From Alteraurantiacibacter buctensis (GTDB taxonomy: Bacteria > Pseudomonadota > Alphaproteobacteria > Sphingomonadales > Sphingomonadaceae), in contig NZ_WTYV01000001.1 of NCBI RefSeq assembly GCF_009827655.1, positions 310,001 to 374,000 of the forward strand: a stretch of 64,000 bases of DNA, in the 5' to 3' direction. Below the pieces are notes generated by a model. It was given only the letters and a program-made list of their open reading frames with translations, made no database searches and was not told the DNA's origin. The position numbers were made by a program, and so were the translations under genes. This document shows, in pieces, positions 52,718 through 64,000 of the stretch (position 1 is the first letter of the stretch; every line of letters starts with the position of its first letter).

Positions 52718-55588
52718 ATGAGCGACAGCGTGCATCCTAAACAACACCTCTACCTGGTGGATGGTTCCTCATATATTTTCCGCGCCTATCACCGGCTGCC
52801 CCCGCTGACCGATCCGCAAGGCACGCCGGTGGGTGCGGTCTATGGCTACACCACCATGTTGTGGAAGCTGGCGGAGGACCTGGACAAGGCCGATGGCCCC
52901 ACCCACCTGGCGGTGATCCTGGACGCCAGCAGCCAGTCGTTCCGCAACGACATCTACGACAAGTACAAGGCCAACCGCCCGCCTCCGCCGGAGGACCTGG
53001 TGCCGCAGTTCCCGCTGATCCGCGATGCCACCCGCGCCTTCAGCCTGCCCTGCATCGAGGAGCAGGGGCTGGAAGCGGATGACCTGATCGCCAGCTATGC
53101 CAGGGCCGCCACCCGGCGCGGGTGGGATGTCACCATCGTGTCCAGCGACAAGGACCTGATGCAACTCGTCGGCCAGTGCGCCGAGCCCGATGACGGGCAT
53201 GAAGGCGGCTGCATCGACATGCTCGACACGATGAAGAACCAGCGCATCGGCATTCCCGAGGTGATCGAGAAGTTCGGCGTGGGACCGGAGCTGGTGGGCG
53301 ACGTACTGGCCCTGATGGGTGACAGCGTGGACAACGTGCCCGGCATCTTCGGCGTGGGGCCCAAGACCGCCACCAAGCTGATCCAGGATTACGGCAGCCT
53401 CACCGCCGCGCTGGATGCCGCGCACGACATGAAGCCGTCCAAGCTGCGCGAGCGGCTGATCGAACACCGCGCCGATGCCGAGATCAGCAAAGTCCTGGTG
53501 ACCCTGAAGGACGATGCCCCGCTGCCCCAGCCGCTCGACGAGTTCCGGCTGGACGGGGTTCCGCCCGAACCGCTGGCCGCTTTCCTGGAAAGGCACGGCT
53601 TCACCAGCCTGCTGAAGCGGCTGGGTGACGGGCGCGGCAGCCCCGACCGGCCCACCCAGCTCAACCCCGCCAAGCCGCAAACCGCCGGGGCCGCCGCCAG
53701 TGCCGAGGGCAACCGCCAGCCCCTGCCCGAATGGCCTGTGATCGACCGCTCGCTGTACGAATGCGTGCAGACGATGGAGCGGCTGCAGCACTGGATCGAC
53801 CGCGCCTTTGCCGCGCGCCTGGTGGCCATCGATACCGAGACCAGCAGCCTTGATGCCATGCGCGCCCAGCTTGCCGGGATCAGCCTGGCGCTGGGGCCCG
53901 GTGATGCCTGCTACATTCCCCTAGCCCACGGCGGCAGCGACATGTTTGCCGAAAAACCGCAGCAGGTGCCGATGGCCCAGGCGCTGGCCGCGCTGAAACC
54001 CCTGCTGGAAAGCGATGCAGTGCTGAAGGTGGGGCAGAACATCAAGTATGACCTGACCATCCTGGCGCGTTGCGGCGGGATCGCCGTTGCCCCCATTGAC
54101 GATACCATGATCATCAGCTTCGACCTGGATGCAGGCCGCGGCGAGGACGGCATCGGCGGCGGGCACGGCATGGACGAGCTGTCCACCCGCCACCTGGGCC
54201 ACACCACGCTGGCCTTCAAGGACATCTGCGGCACCGGCAAGAAGGCCATCCCCTTCGGCGAAGTGCCACTGGACCGCGCCACCGCCTATGCCGCCGAGGA
54301 TGCCGAGGTTACCTGGAGGCTGCACCAGATCCTGAAACCCCGCCTGGCGCTGGAAGGCGGCACGCGGGTCTACCAGCGGGTGGACCGGCCGCTGGTGCCG
54401 GTGGTCGCCGCAATGGAGCGCCACGGCATCAAGGTGGACCGCGCCGCGCTGGCCCGCCTGTCCGAGCAGTTCGCCAAGACCACCGCCGGGATCGAAGCGG
54501 AAATCCACCAGATCGCCGGAGAGCCGTTCACCATCGGCAGCCCCAAACAACTGGGCGACGTGCTGTTCGACAAGCTGGGCTACAAGGGCGGGCGCAAGGG
54601 CAAGAGCGGCCAGTATTCGACCGACCAGGCGATCCTGGAGGGCCTCGCCGCGCAGGGCGCCCCCATTGCCAACAAGGTGCTGGAATGGCGCCAGCTCACC
54701 AAGCTTAAAAGCACCTATACCGATGCCCTGCAGGATGCGATCAACCCGGAGACGGGGCGTGTCCACACCAGCTATTCGCTGGTCGGCGCGCAGACGGGGC
54801 GGCTGAGTTCCACCGATCCCAACCTGCAGAACATCCCGATCCGCACCGAGATCGGGCGCGAGATCCGCAAGGCCTTCGTCGCGGACGAGGGCAACGTGCT
54901 GCTGGCTGCCGACTATTCGCAGATCGAGCTGCGGCTGGCCGCCCACATGGCCGATGTCCCGCAACTGCGCGACGCCTTTGCCGCCGGCGAGGACATCCAC
55001 GCCCGCACCGCGCTGGAGATGTTCGGCACGGTGGACCGCGATACCCGCGCGCGGGCCAAGACGGTCAACTTCGCCATCCTCTACGGCATCAGCCGCTGGG
55101 GCCTGGCCGGCCGGCTAGGGATCGAGGCGGACGAGGCGCAGGCCATCATCGACACCTATTTCGACCGCTTCCCCGGCATCCGCAACTACATCCATTCCAC
55201 GCTGGAGGGAGTGCGCGAGCGTGGCTATTCGGAGACGCTGTTCGGCCGCAAGACGTGGTTCCCGCGCATCCGCAGCAGCCAGCAGGCGGAACGCCAGGGC
55301 AGCGAGCGCGCGGCGATCAACGCGCCGATCCAGGGCACCAGCGCCGATATCATCAAGCGGGCGATGGTCCGCATGGGTCCGGCACTGGCCGAGGCGGGCC
55401 TGGCGCATGTCAGGATGCTGCTGCAGGTGCATGACGAACTGGTGTTCGAACTGCCCGCCGACGACGCTGAAGCTGCGGCCCCGGTGATCGCCCGCACGAT
55501 GGCCGAGGCCGCCCTGCCGGCAGTCCGGCTGACGGTGCCGCTGGGCGTCGAAATCGGCACTGGCACCACCTGGGACGCGGCGCACTGA
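52718..55588 (+). CDS. polA: DNA polymerase I
   Basis: A 956-residue enzyme with all three domains: 5'-3' exonuclease (LYLVDGSSYIFRAYHRLP, SSDKDLMQLVG, GDSVDNVPGI), 3'-5' exonuclease (AIDTETSSLD with the DxE pair) and family A polymerase (QTGRLSSTDPNLQNIPIR, LAADYSQIELRLAAH, RAKTVNFAILYGIS, QVHDELVFE). Repair and Okazaki fragment processing. Its stop overlaps the MscS gene start. Confidence 0.98.
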   Translation: MSDSVHPKQHLYLVDGSSYIFRAYHRLPPLTDPQGTPVGAVYGYTTMLWKLAEDLDKADGPTHLAVILDASSQSFRNDIYDKYKANRPPPPEDLVPQFPLIRDATRAFSLPCIEEQGLEADDLIASYARAATRRGWDVTIVSSDKDLMQLVGQCAEPDDGHEGGCIDMLDTMKNQRIGIPEVIEKFGVGPELVGDVLALMGDSVDNVPGIFGVGPKTATKLIQDYGSLTAALDAAHDMKPSKLRERLIEHRADAEISKVLVTLKDDAPLPQPLDEFRLDGVPPEPLAAFLERHGFTSLLKRLGDGRGSPDRPTQLNPAKPQTAGAAASAEGNRQPLPEWPVIDRSLYECVQTMERLQHWIDRAFAARLVAIDTETSSLDAMRAQLAGISLALGPGDACYIPLAHGGSDMFAEKPQQVPMAQALAALKPLLESDAVLKVGQNIKYDLTILARCGGIAVAPIDDTMIISFDLDAGRGEDGIGGGHGMDELSTRHLGHTTLAFKDICGTGKKAIPFGEVPLDRATAYAAEDAEVTWRLHQILKPRLALEGGTRVYQRVDRPLVPVVAAMERHGIKVDRAALARLSEQFAKTTAGIEAEIHQIAGEPFTIGSPKQLGDVLFDKLGYKGGRKGKSGQYSTDQAILEGLAAQGAPIANKVLEWRQLTKLKSTYTDALQDAINPETGRVHTSYSLVGAQTGRLSSTDPNLQNIPIRTEIGREIRKAFVADEGNVLLAADYSQIELRLAAHMADVPQLRDAFAAGEDIHARTALEMFGTVDRDTRARAKTVNFAILYGISRWGLAGRLGIEADEAQAIIDTYFDRFPGIRNYIHSTLEGVRERGYSETLFGRKTWFPRIRSSQQAERQGSERAAINAPIQGTSADIIKRAMVRMGPALAEAGLAHVRMLLQVHDELVFELPADDAEAAAPVIARTMAEAALPAVRLTVPLGVEIGTGTTWDAAH

Positions 55589-56682
55589 TGACCCTGCGTC
55601 CCAACCTCTTCGGCGGCCAGGGCCAGCTTGAGGCCGTAGCCTCGGCCGCACTCTACGCAGCGATTGCCGTGGTTATCGCCGTGATCGCCCACCGGGTGCT
55701 CTTCGCCATCATGGAACGCCTGGCGCGGGCCAGCGAGGGCCAGGCCGACGACCTGCTGCTGGCCCACCTGAAGCGGCCCGCGCGCTGGGCGCTGGCGGCG
55801 CTGGCCATCGTGCTGGTGGCGCGCGAAACGCCGCTGGTCGCCGATGTGTGGCAGAAGGTCACCGGCTTCGTCATGCCCGCGCTGCTCGGCTGGATAGCCC
55901 TGGCCATCGTGCGCGGCTTCCTGGAAGCAGGCTGCCTGCCGGCCGAAGGGATATCCGAGGACGACCTGCGGATGCGCCGCAAGCGCACCCGGCTGACCAT
56001 CTTCAGCCGCCTGGCGACCTTCATCATCGTCTTCGTCACCGTGGGGCTGATGCTGCTGTCGATCCCCGGCGTGCGCCAGATCGGGGTCACGCTGATGGCC
56101 TCGGCGGGCCTCGCCACGCTGGCCGTGGGTGCAGCTGCGCAACCGGCGCTCAAGTCGCTGATTGCGGGCCTCCAGATGGCCCTGACCGAGCCGATCCGCA
56201 TCGGCGACATCGTCACCATCGACGGCGAGACGGGCCGGGTGGAAGATATCCGCGCGTCCTATGTCGTGGTGCGCATATGGGACCAGCGGCGCATGATCGT
56301 TCCTTCCGCGCGCTTCCTCGATGTCACGTTCACCTCGGCCACGCGCTATGGATCGGAAGCGACCGGCACGGTACTGCTCTATGTCAGGCCCGATGCGGAC
56401 GTGGCAGCGATCCGTGCCGCCTTTATCGACCACGTCAGGGCGCATCCCCTGTGGGATGGCCGCGAGGCGCGGTTGCAGGTGACCAATTCGACGATCGACA
56501 CGGTCGAGCTGCGACTGGTGATGACCGCAGCCAGCCCGGCTGATGGCTTCACCCTGCGCTGCGACATGCGCGAGGCGATGCTGGCCTGGCTGCACCGCCA
56601 CATGCCGCTGAGCCACGCGCCGCTGAGTCCCGCACCGCTGCCGCCCGGCCAGACAGAGGAGCCGGATAGCGGGCTGGCCTAA
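55588..56682 (+). CDS. MscS-family mechanosensitive channel
   Basis: A 364-residue membrane protein sharing the A of the polA TGA (TGATG). Four N-terminal hydrophobic segments precede the pore helix, which has the Gly/Ala pattern of MscS TM3 (LMASAGLATLAVGAAAQPAL). A beta domain follows (LTEPIRIGDIVTIDGETGRV, WDQRRMIVPSARFLD) and an alpha/beta C-terminal domain. It releases solutes on osmotic downshock. The last 25 residues are Pro-rich. Confidence 0.93.
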   Translation: MTLRPNLFGGQGQLEAVASAALYAAIAVVIAVIAHRVLFAIMERLARASEGQADDLLLAHLKRPARWALAALAIVLVARETPLVADVWQKVTGFVMPALLGWIALAIVRGFLEAGCLPAEGISEDDLRMRRKRTRLTIFSRLATFIIVFVTVGLMLLSIPGVRQIGVTLMASAGLATLAVGAAAQPALKSLIAGLQMALTEPIRIGDIVTIDGETGRVEDIRASYVVVRIWDQRRMIVPSARFLDVTFTSATRYGSEATGTVLLYVRPDADVAAIRAAFIDHVRAHPLWDGREARLQVTNSTIDTVELRLVMTAASPADGFTLRCDMREAMLAWLHRHMPLSHAPLSPAPLPPGQTEEPDSGLA

Positions 56683-56706
56683 GCGAAGCAGCAAGGGGGA
56701 GCGGCT

Positions 56707-57188
56707 TTGTTCGGCATCAGGGGCACCGGCATCCGCCGCCGCACGGGCTATCTCATGGCGCATCGTCGCCTGCTCGCCCGCGCACCCCGTTTCGAGCATT
56801 GCGCGGTATGGATCATCTCTCCTGGCGGGGTGGCCACGACCATGCTGATCGAGCACGTTTCGCGCTACGTCCCGACCAACGAGCGGCATGACAAAGATGG
56901 CCTGAAGCACTGGCCCGCCCCGCCCGCGCGCCGGCTGGACCAGGCGGACTCCCGCGTATTGTTCGTGAAGGGCGAGGCGGTCACAATCGCGGCGAGCATC
57001 GCGCGGCGCGCGCGGCGGTGCGGCAGATGACCCGCTGGGAAAGCTGCCCCAGCGACCGGGTGCTGGTGATCGACTACGATGACCTGTGGACGCGCACGGA
57101 AGAGATCGCCCGCCACCTGCGGCTGGACGGCACCACCTTCGCCGCGCAGTTCCCGCCGCGCGCCACGCGCACGACGGGACAGGCCTAG
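56707..57188 (+). pseudogene. Frameshifted small sulfotransferase-like gene (remnant)
   Basis: Two frames together read like one protein. Frame 1, from TTG 56707 or ATG 56755 to the TGA at 57028-57030, gives CAVWIISPGGVATTMLIEHV, then RVLFVKGEAVTIAASIARRA. Frame 3, from about 57003 to the TAG at 57186-57188, gives VRQMTRWESCPSDRVLVIDY and DDLWTRTEEIARHLRL. An opening P-loop-like Gly-rich motif, then a VLVIDYDDLW strand and a C-terminal FPPR is the pattern of small sulfotransferase-like proteins. The switch lies in the GC-rich stretch 56990-57025. Either the gene is broken or a sequencing indel is present; a deletion in the middle is also possible. Confidence 0.5.
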
Positions 57189-57201
57189 GGCAAGCTGGGC
57201 C

Positions 57202-59505
<2,304 letters not shown>

Positions 59506-59580
59506 GCCGAATTGTCCTGCCTGTCGTCCCGTTGGCCTACAAGCTAGGAAACAGACCCCCCGATTGCAAACCCGGGCACC

Positions 59581-61107
59581 CTAACGCATCAATCCCCCGA
59601 TCAGGTTCCGCACGAAAGCGCTCATCCCGGTCTGCAGCGGGTTGGCGCTGGAGCGGCGACCGGTGACACTGGCGACGGCGATCGAAGTGAGCGATCCCGC
59701 GGCAGCGGTGGCCGCCGCCTTGCCTGCCTTGGCCCAGATCGAAGGGGTGGTGCGGGCGCGCTTCTGCACCTCTTCGGTGCCTTTCTCCGCCACTTCGGCA
59801 GCGGTGGCGGCAGCATCGGCGGCCTTCCTGGCCAGAACTTCGGACGCGCTCTCGCGGTCGACGGGGGTATCGTACTTGCCATCCCACGGGCTGATCGACT
59901 GGATGATCGCCCGCTCCTTCGGCTCGACCGGACCCAGCCGGCTGCGCGGCGGCTTGACCAGGGTGCGCTGCACCACGCCGGGCGCGCCATCCTCCATCAG
60001 GGTGGAAACCAGCGCCTCACCCGTGCGCAGTTCGGTGATCACCGTTTCCACGTCCAGCTCGGGGTTGATACGGAAGGTTTCGGCCGCCGCCTTGATCGCC
60101 CTCTGGTCACGCGGGGTGAAGGCGCGCAGGGCGTGCTGCACGCGGTTGCCAAGCTGGCCCGCCACCTCGTCAGGGATGTCGATCGGGTTCTGGGTGATGA
60201 AATAGACGCCCACGCCCTTGCTGCGGATCAGCCGCACCACCCGCTCGATGGTGTCTTGCAAGGCCTTGGGCGCATCGTCGAACAGCAGGTGCGCCTCGTC
60301 GAAGAAAAACACCAGCTTGGGCTTTTCCGGGTCACCCACCTCGGGCAGCGCCTCGAACAGTTCGGCCAGCAGCCACAGCAGGAAGGTGGAATAGAGCTTG
60401 GGGCTCTGCATCAGCCTGTCGGCGGCCAGGATGTTGATGATCCCCCGGCCCTTGTCGTCGCACTTGATGAAGTCGTTGATCTCCAGCGCCGGCTCGCCAA
60501 AGAACTGCGCGGCGCCCTGGCTGTCCAGCGTCAGCACCTGGCGCTGGATGGCGCCCACGCTGGCCTTGGTGACGTTGCCGTATTTCGCCGTCAGCTCGCC
60601 CGCATTCTCGGCGGCAAAGGCCAGCATGGACTGGAGGTCTTCCAGGTCCAGCAGCAGCATCCCCTGCTCGTCGGCATAGCGAAACACGATGTTCAGCACG
60701 CCTTCCTGGGTCTCGTTCAGGTCCAGCAGGCGGGCCAGCAACAGCGGGCCCATTTCGGAAATGGTGGTGCGGATGGGGTGGCCCTGCTGGCCGTACAGGT
60801 CCCAGAACACGGCCGGATTGTCGGAGTAGGCATAGTCCGTCATGCCCAGTTCCGCAGCGCGGCTTTCCAGCTTGTCGGCGTGCTTGAACTGGGGCGATCC
60901 GGCCATGCTGATGCCCGACAGGTCACCCTTCACGTCGGCCAGGAATACCGGCACGCCTTCGGCACTGAAGCTTTCGGCAAGGCCCTGCAGGGTCACCGTC
61001 TTGCCGGTGCCGGTGGCGCCCGCGATCAGCCCGTGGCGGTTGGCCCGGCTCAGGTTGAGCACCTGGGCTTCGCCTGCCGCATTCTTGCCGATGAAGATTT
61101 CGCCCAT
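59581..61107 (-). CDS. HerA/DUF853-family ATPase
   Basis: A 508-residue protein from the ATG at 61107 ([13 protein letters not shown]), seven bases after AGGGTGG; an ATG at 61140 would add 11 residues. Walker A is [13 protein letters not shown], Walker [14 protein letters not shown], with [12 protein letters not shown] and [13 protein letters not shown] typical of DUF853 (YjgR). Related to the HerA DNA translocases; the cellular role is unknown. The C-terminal 100 residues are an Ala-rich, partly hydrophobic extension. Same strand as the CDC48 gene, 75 bp upstream. Confidence 0.88.
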   Translation of the reverse strand: MGEIFIGKNAAGEAQVLNLSRANRHGLIAGATGTGKTVTLQGLAESFSAEGVPVFLADVKGDLSGISMAGSPQFKHADKLESRAAELGMTDYAYSDNPAVFWDLYGQQGHPIRTTISEMGPLLLARLLDLNETQEGVLNIVFRYADEQGMLLLDLEDLQSMLAFAAENAGELTAKYGNVTKASVGAIQRQVLTLDSQGAAQFFGEPALEINDFIKCDDKGRGIINILAADRLMQSPKLYSTFLLWLLAELFEALPEVGDPEKPKLVFFFDEAHLLFDDAPKALQDTIERVVRLIRSKGVGVYFITQNPIDIPDEVAGQLGNRVQHALRAFTPRDQRAIKAAAETFRINPELDVETVITELRTGEALVSTLMEDGAPGVVQRTLVKPPRSRLGPVEPKERAIIQSISPWDGKYDTPVDRESASEVLARKAADAAATAAEVAEKGTEEVQKRARTTPSIWAKAGKAAATAAAGSLTSIAVASVTGRRSSANPLQTGMSAFVRNLIGGLMR

Positions 61108-61208
61108 TGCCACCCTGTCCCTCTGAATCGTCTGTGCCAAGCTTGGCGCAGCGCATCGCCAGCGGTCAAGCGATAGACATGGCCCAATTTCCGGCTAGAG
61201 CGAAGCGG

Positions 61209-63032
61209 ATGGCCGGTCCGGAACCCATGTCCCAACCTTTTGTCCTGCTGGATGACGCGCGCGCCGAAGGGGCAAGTGCGGCACAACTGTTCGAACATCC
61301 CCGGCAGATCTTCGCCGCGCACCGCCCGGAAGACGTGGCCCGCGTGCTGGACGAGGCAGAGGCCGCGCGCCTCGCCATCGGCGGCACGCTGGCGGGCTAC
61401 CTGGCCTATGAGGCCGGCCTGGCGCTGGAGCCGCGCCTGCAGCCGCTGGCTGCCGCGCGCAGCGGCTCTGCCGGGCCGCTGCTGTGGTTCGGGCTGTTCG
61501 ATTCCTTAACCACCATTCCCGCCGCGGATGTGCCACAATGGCTGCTGGAACGCGGCGGGGACGGGAGCGCGAGCATCGGCCCGATGGACCCGGCCCTCAC
61601 ACCAGGCGGCTATCTGGCAGGGTTCGATACGCTGCAGGAAGCGATCCGGGCGGGCGATATCTATCAGGCCAACTTCACCATGATGCTGGCAGGCAGCGCC
61701 ACGGGCGAACCGTTGGCAATCTACCGCAAGGTGCGGCCCGCTGCCGCGGCCGGCTATGGCGGGGTGATCTTCGACGGGTCGCACTGGCTGCTCAGCTTCA
61801 GCCCGGAGCTGTTCTTCACCCTGAAGGGGCGCGAGGCCAAGGTGAAGCCGATGAAGGGCACCCGCCCGCGCGGGGCCACGCCTGCAGAAGACTCCGCGCT
61901 GTCCGCCGAACTGTCCGCCTCGGTCAAGGACAAGGCCGAGAACCTGATGATCGTGGACCTTATGCGCAATGACCTGTCCCGCGTGGCCGAGGCGGGCAGC
62001 GTGCGGGTGGACCATGCCTTTACCGTGGAAACCTATCCCACCGTGCACACCATGGTATCCACGGTCCGTGCCACCCTGCAGGAGGGCAAGGGCGCGCTCG
62101 ACATGCTGCGCGCGCTGTTCCCCTGCGGGTCGATCACCGGCGCGCCCAAGATCCGGGCTATGGAGCTGATCAACCAGGTGGAGCGCGATCCACGCGGGCC
62201 ATATTGCGGGGCGATCGGCCGGATCGGCACCGCCCCTGACGGCTCGGCCGATGCCGCCTTCAACGTGGCCATCCGCACCGTGCGGCTGACCCCGGGCGAG
62301 AACAACCGGCACAAGGTGCAGGCGGGCGTTGGCGGGGCCATCGTGGCCGATAGCCAGGGCATGTCGGAATGGCGCGAGGCGCTGGTCAAGGGCGGGTTCC
62401 TGCGCCGCGAGGCATCGGGCGCGGACCTGATCGAATCGATGCGCTTCGATCCCGCCGATGGCATCCCCCTGCTGGAGCTGCACCTGGAACGGCTGAAGGC
62501 GAGCGCGCTCAAACTGGGCTATGCCTTTGACCGGCATGACGTGCGCAACCGTATCCAGGCGCTGTGCTTCGAACTGGATGAACCGGCCAAGCTGCGCCTG
62601 CTGCTGGCGCGCGGTGGCGAGGTGACCTTGCAGGCGCAACCTCTGGCGGGTGGTGTTCTGGCGGAACCCGTGCTGTGCAAGGTCATGCCCTTGCCGGTGG
62701 TGCCGGGTGATTGGCGGCTGCGCCACAAGAGCACCGACCGCGCCTTCTATGACGATGCCCGCCGCGCCGCGCAGGAAGCCGGCGGTGCCGAGGCAATCTT
62801 CGTGCGCGATGACGGCCTGGTGACCGAGGCGAGCCATGCAAACCTGTTCGTGGAGCGGGACGGCAAGCTCCTCACCCCGCCGCTGGCGCTGGGCCTGCTG
62901 CCGGGCGTGCTGCGCCGCAAGCTGCTGGACGAAGGCCGCGCGGTGGAGGCAGACCTGACGCTGGATGATCTGGCGGACGGCTTCCTGCTCGGCAACTCGG
63001 TGCGCGGATTGATGAAGGCCCACCTCGCATGA
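61209..63032 (+). CDS. pabB: Aminodeoxychorismate synthase component I fused to aminodeoxychorismate lyase
   Basis: About 607 residues from the ATG at 61209; ATGs at 61179 and 61227 are alternatives. Residues 1-390 are PabB: AGDIYQANFT, KPMKGTRPRG, ENLMIVDLMRNDLSRV, FPCGSITGAPKIRAMELI. The rest is a class IV PLP aminotransferase/lyase domain (PabC): LRHKSTDRAFYDDARRAAQ with the PLP Lys, and VTEASHANLFVERDG. The fused enzyme converts chorismate to p-aminobenzoate for folate; a PabA glutaminase must be elsewhere. The next gene's start overlaps its stop. Confidence 0.92.
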   Translation: MAGPEPMSQPFVLLDDARAEGASAAQLFEHPRQIFAAHRPEDVARVLDEAEAARLAIGGTLAGYLAYEAGLALEPRLQPLAAARSGSAGPLLWFGLFDSLTTIPAADVPQWLLERGGDGSASIGPMDPALTPGGYLAGFDTLQEAIRAGDIYQANFTMMLAGSATGEPLAIYRKVRPAAAAGYGGVIFDGSHWLLSFSPELFFTLKGREAKVKPMKGTRPRGATPAEDSALSAELSASVKDKAENLMIVDLMRNDLSRVAEAGSVRVDHAFTVETYPTVHTMVSTVRATLQEGKGALDMLRALFPCGSITGAPKIRAMELINQVERDPRGPYCGAIGRIGTAPDGSADAAFNVAIRTVRLTPGENNRHKVQAGVGGAIVADSQGMSEWREALVKGGFLRREASGADLIESMRFDPADGIPLLELHLERLKASALKLGYAFDRHDVRNRIQALCFELDEPAKLRLLLARGGEVTLQAQPLAGGVLAEPVLCKVMPLPVVPGDWRLRHKSTDRAFYDDARRAAQEAGGAEAIFVRDDGLVTEASHANLFVERDGKLLTPPLALGLLPGVLRRKLLDEGRAVEADLTLDDLADGFLLGNSVRGLMKAHLA

Positions 63033-64000
63033 CCTGTCTTTCCACCATGCTCCAGCGGATCGAGGGATCGCCCACCAACGCGATGACCGACCGCGCTACC
63101 GCGCTGCGGGAGGCGGGGCGCGATATCATCTCGCTGTCGGTGGGTGAGCCGGACTTTGCCACCCCGCCGCACGTGATCGAGGCAGCCAAGGCGGCAATGG
63201 ATGCCGGGGCCACCAAGTACACCCCCGTTACCGGCACCATGGCGCTGAAGAAGGCCGCCGTGCTGCACTTCCAGCGTGACCTGGGGATTGCCACCGATAC
63301 CGACCACGTGATCGTGACCGTGGGTGGCAAGCAGGCGATCTTCGAGGCGCTGATGGCGACAGTGAGCGAGGGGGACGAGGTGATCGTCCCTTCGCCCTGG
63401 TGGGTCAGCTATCCGCAGATGGTCCGCTTTGCCGGGGGGCGCGTGGTCCCGCTGCGCACCCATGCGAAGGACAACTTCCGCTTCGATGCCGCCGATGTGG
63501 AGGCGCTGATCGGCCCGCGCACCCAGTGGCTGATGCTCAACAGCCCCGGCAACCCCACCGGCGCGGTCTATCCGGCGGACATGCTGCTGCGGATTGCCGA
63601 CGTGCTGCGCCGCCACCCGCAGGTGCTGGTGCTGTCGGATGACATCTATGCCCCGCTGAACTTCACCGATGGCCCGCACGCCACGCTGGCCAACCTGTGC
63701 CCGGACCTGGCCAATCGCATCCTGACCGTTTCGGGCGTGTCGAAGAGCCACGCGATGACCGGGTTCCGCATTGGCCTTGCCTCCGGGCCCAAATGGCTGA
63801 TCCAGGCGATGGAGGTGCTGCAGAGCAATTCCACCGGCAATCCGGCCGCTGTTTCGCAGGCCGCTGCCGTGGCCGCGCTGGAAGGGCCGCAGGACTTCCT
63901 TGCCGACTGGCGCGAGAGTTTCCGCCGGCGGCGCGATCTTGTGGTGGCGGGAATCAACGCCATTCCCGGCCTTTCCACCCCGGTGCCCGATGGCGCCTTC
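63029..64000 (+). CDS. Class I/II aminotransferase (aspartate aminotransferase-like), partial
   Basis: Starts at the ATG at 63029 in ATGA with the pabB stop, and runs off the window after 324 codons. Class I fold: SVGEPDFATPPHVIEAA, YTPVTGTMALKKA, VTVGGKQAIFEALMA, the NxPxNPTG stretch NSPGNPTGAV, and the PLP Lys in VSGVSKSHAMTGFRIG. It probably transaminates aspartate or a related amino acid with 2-oxoglutarate. The C-terminal end lies outside. Confidence 0.9.
   Translation, partial: MTCLSTMLQRIEGSPTNAMTDRATALREAGRDIISLSVGEPDFATPPHVIEAAKAAMDAGATKYTPVTGTMALKKAAVLHFQRDLGIATDTDHVIVTVGGKQAIFEALMATVSEGDEVIVPSPWWVSYPQMVRFAGGRVVPLRTHAKDNFRFDAADVEALIGPRTQWLMLNSPGNPTGAVYPADMLLRIADVLRRHPQVLVLSDDIYAPLNFTDGPHATLANLCPDLANRILTVSGVSKSHAMTGFRIGLASGPKWLIQAMEVLQSNSTGNPAAVSQAAAVAALEGPQDFLADWRESFRRRRDLVVAGINAIPGLSTPVPDGAF

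Overview
The window looks like a chromosomal segment of a GC-rich alphaproteobacterium, most probably order Sphingomonadales (Erythrobacter/Sphingomonas type). The basis is the style of the proteins (dCTP deaminase, RpoB/RpoC, PolA, L10/L7-L12, GroES-GroEL, a DUF2975 plus small XRE-regulator module, a DUF3426 zinc-finger protein) and a CIRCE element combined with an RpoH-like groES promoter. This is inference from protein character; no database was searched.

Bases 1 to about 18,340 are an accessory island, visibly less GC-rich than the rest. It carries, in order: the tail of a large unrecognised protein with a small overlapping partner; an SF2 helicase with a C-terminal PD-(D/E)xK-like nuclease domain; a DUF2235 (Tle1-like) hydrolase with a C-terminal LysM; a single-chain type IIG-like restriction-modification enzyme; a GHKL ATPase divergent from a two-gene Septu-like unit (an HNH-plus-ABC-ATPase fusion followed by a separate HNH protein); and a DUF3489 / DUF2924 / large serine recombinase cassette. 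The recombinase ends about 200 bp from the 3' end of tRNA-Leu(GAG), so the tRNA is probably the insertion point. I read the island as a mobile defence island. The most novel part is 10.6-15.5 kb, where a GHKL ATPase sits next to a Septu-like pair in which both proteins carry HNH domains.

From about 18.4 kb on the window is core genome. 18.5-23.9 kb: DUF3426 protein, ftsE-ftsX, YdcF-like protein, PlsC-like acyltransferase, metallo-beta-lactamase hydrolase, dcd. 23.9-29.9 kb (minus strand): ZnuD-like TonB receptor with a possible Zur box, glutamyl-tRNA synthetase, a small protein behind a well-formed promoter with two operator-like dyads, an Old Yellow Enzyme and a META-like lipoprotein. 30.0-38.6 kb: rpoC and rpoB, minus strand. 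39.0-42.5 kb (plus strand): small secreted peptide, DUF2975, XRE regulator, PRMT-like methyltransferase, and rplJ-rplL with a structured leader. The beta-subunit genes are therefore separated from, and divergent to, rplJL.

42.5-52.5 kb holds a lipoprotein cytochrome c, MATE transporter, groES-groEL, APC permease, a 7TM-GGDEF protein, a secreted methyltransferase-like lipoprotein, a class A beta-lactamase-like protein and an acidic lipoprotein. 52.7-64.0 kb holds polA, an MscS channel, a frameshifted remnant gene, a CDC48-type AAA ATPase, a HerA/DUF853 ATPase, a PabB-PabC fusion and an aminotransferase that runs off the window.
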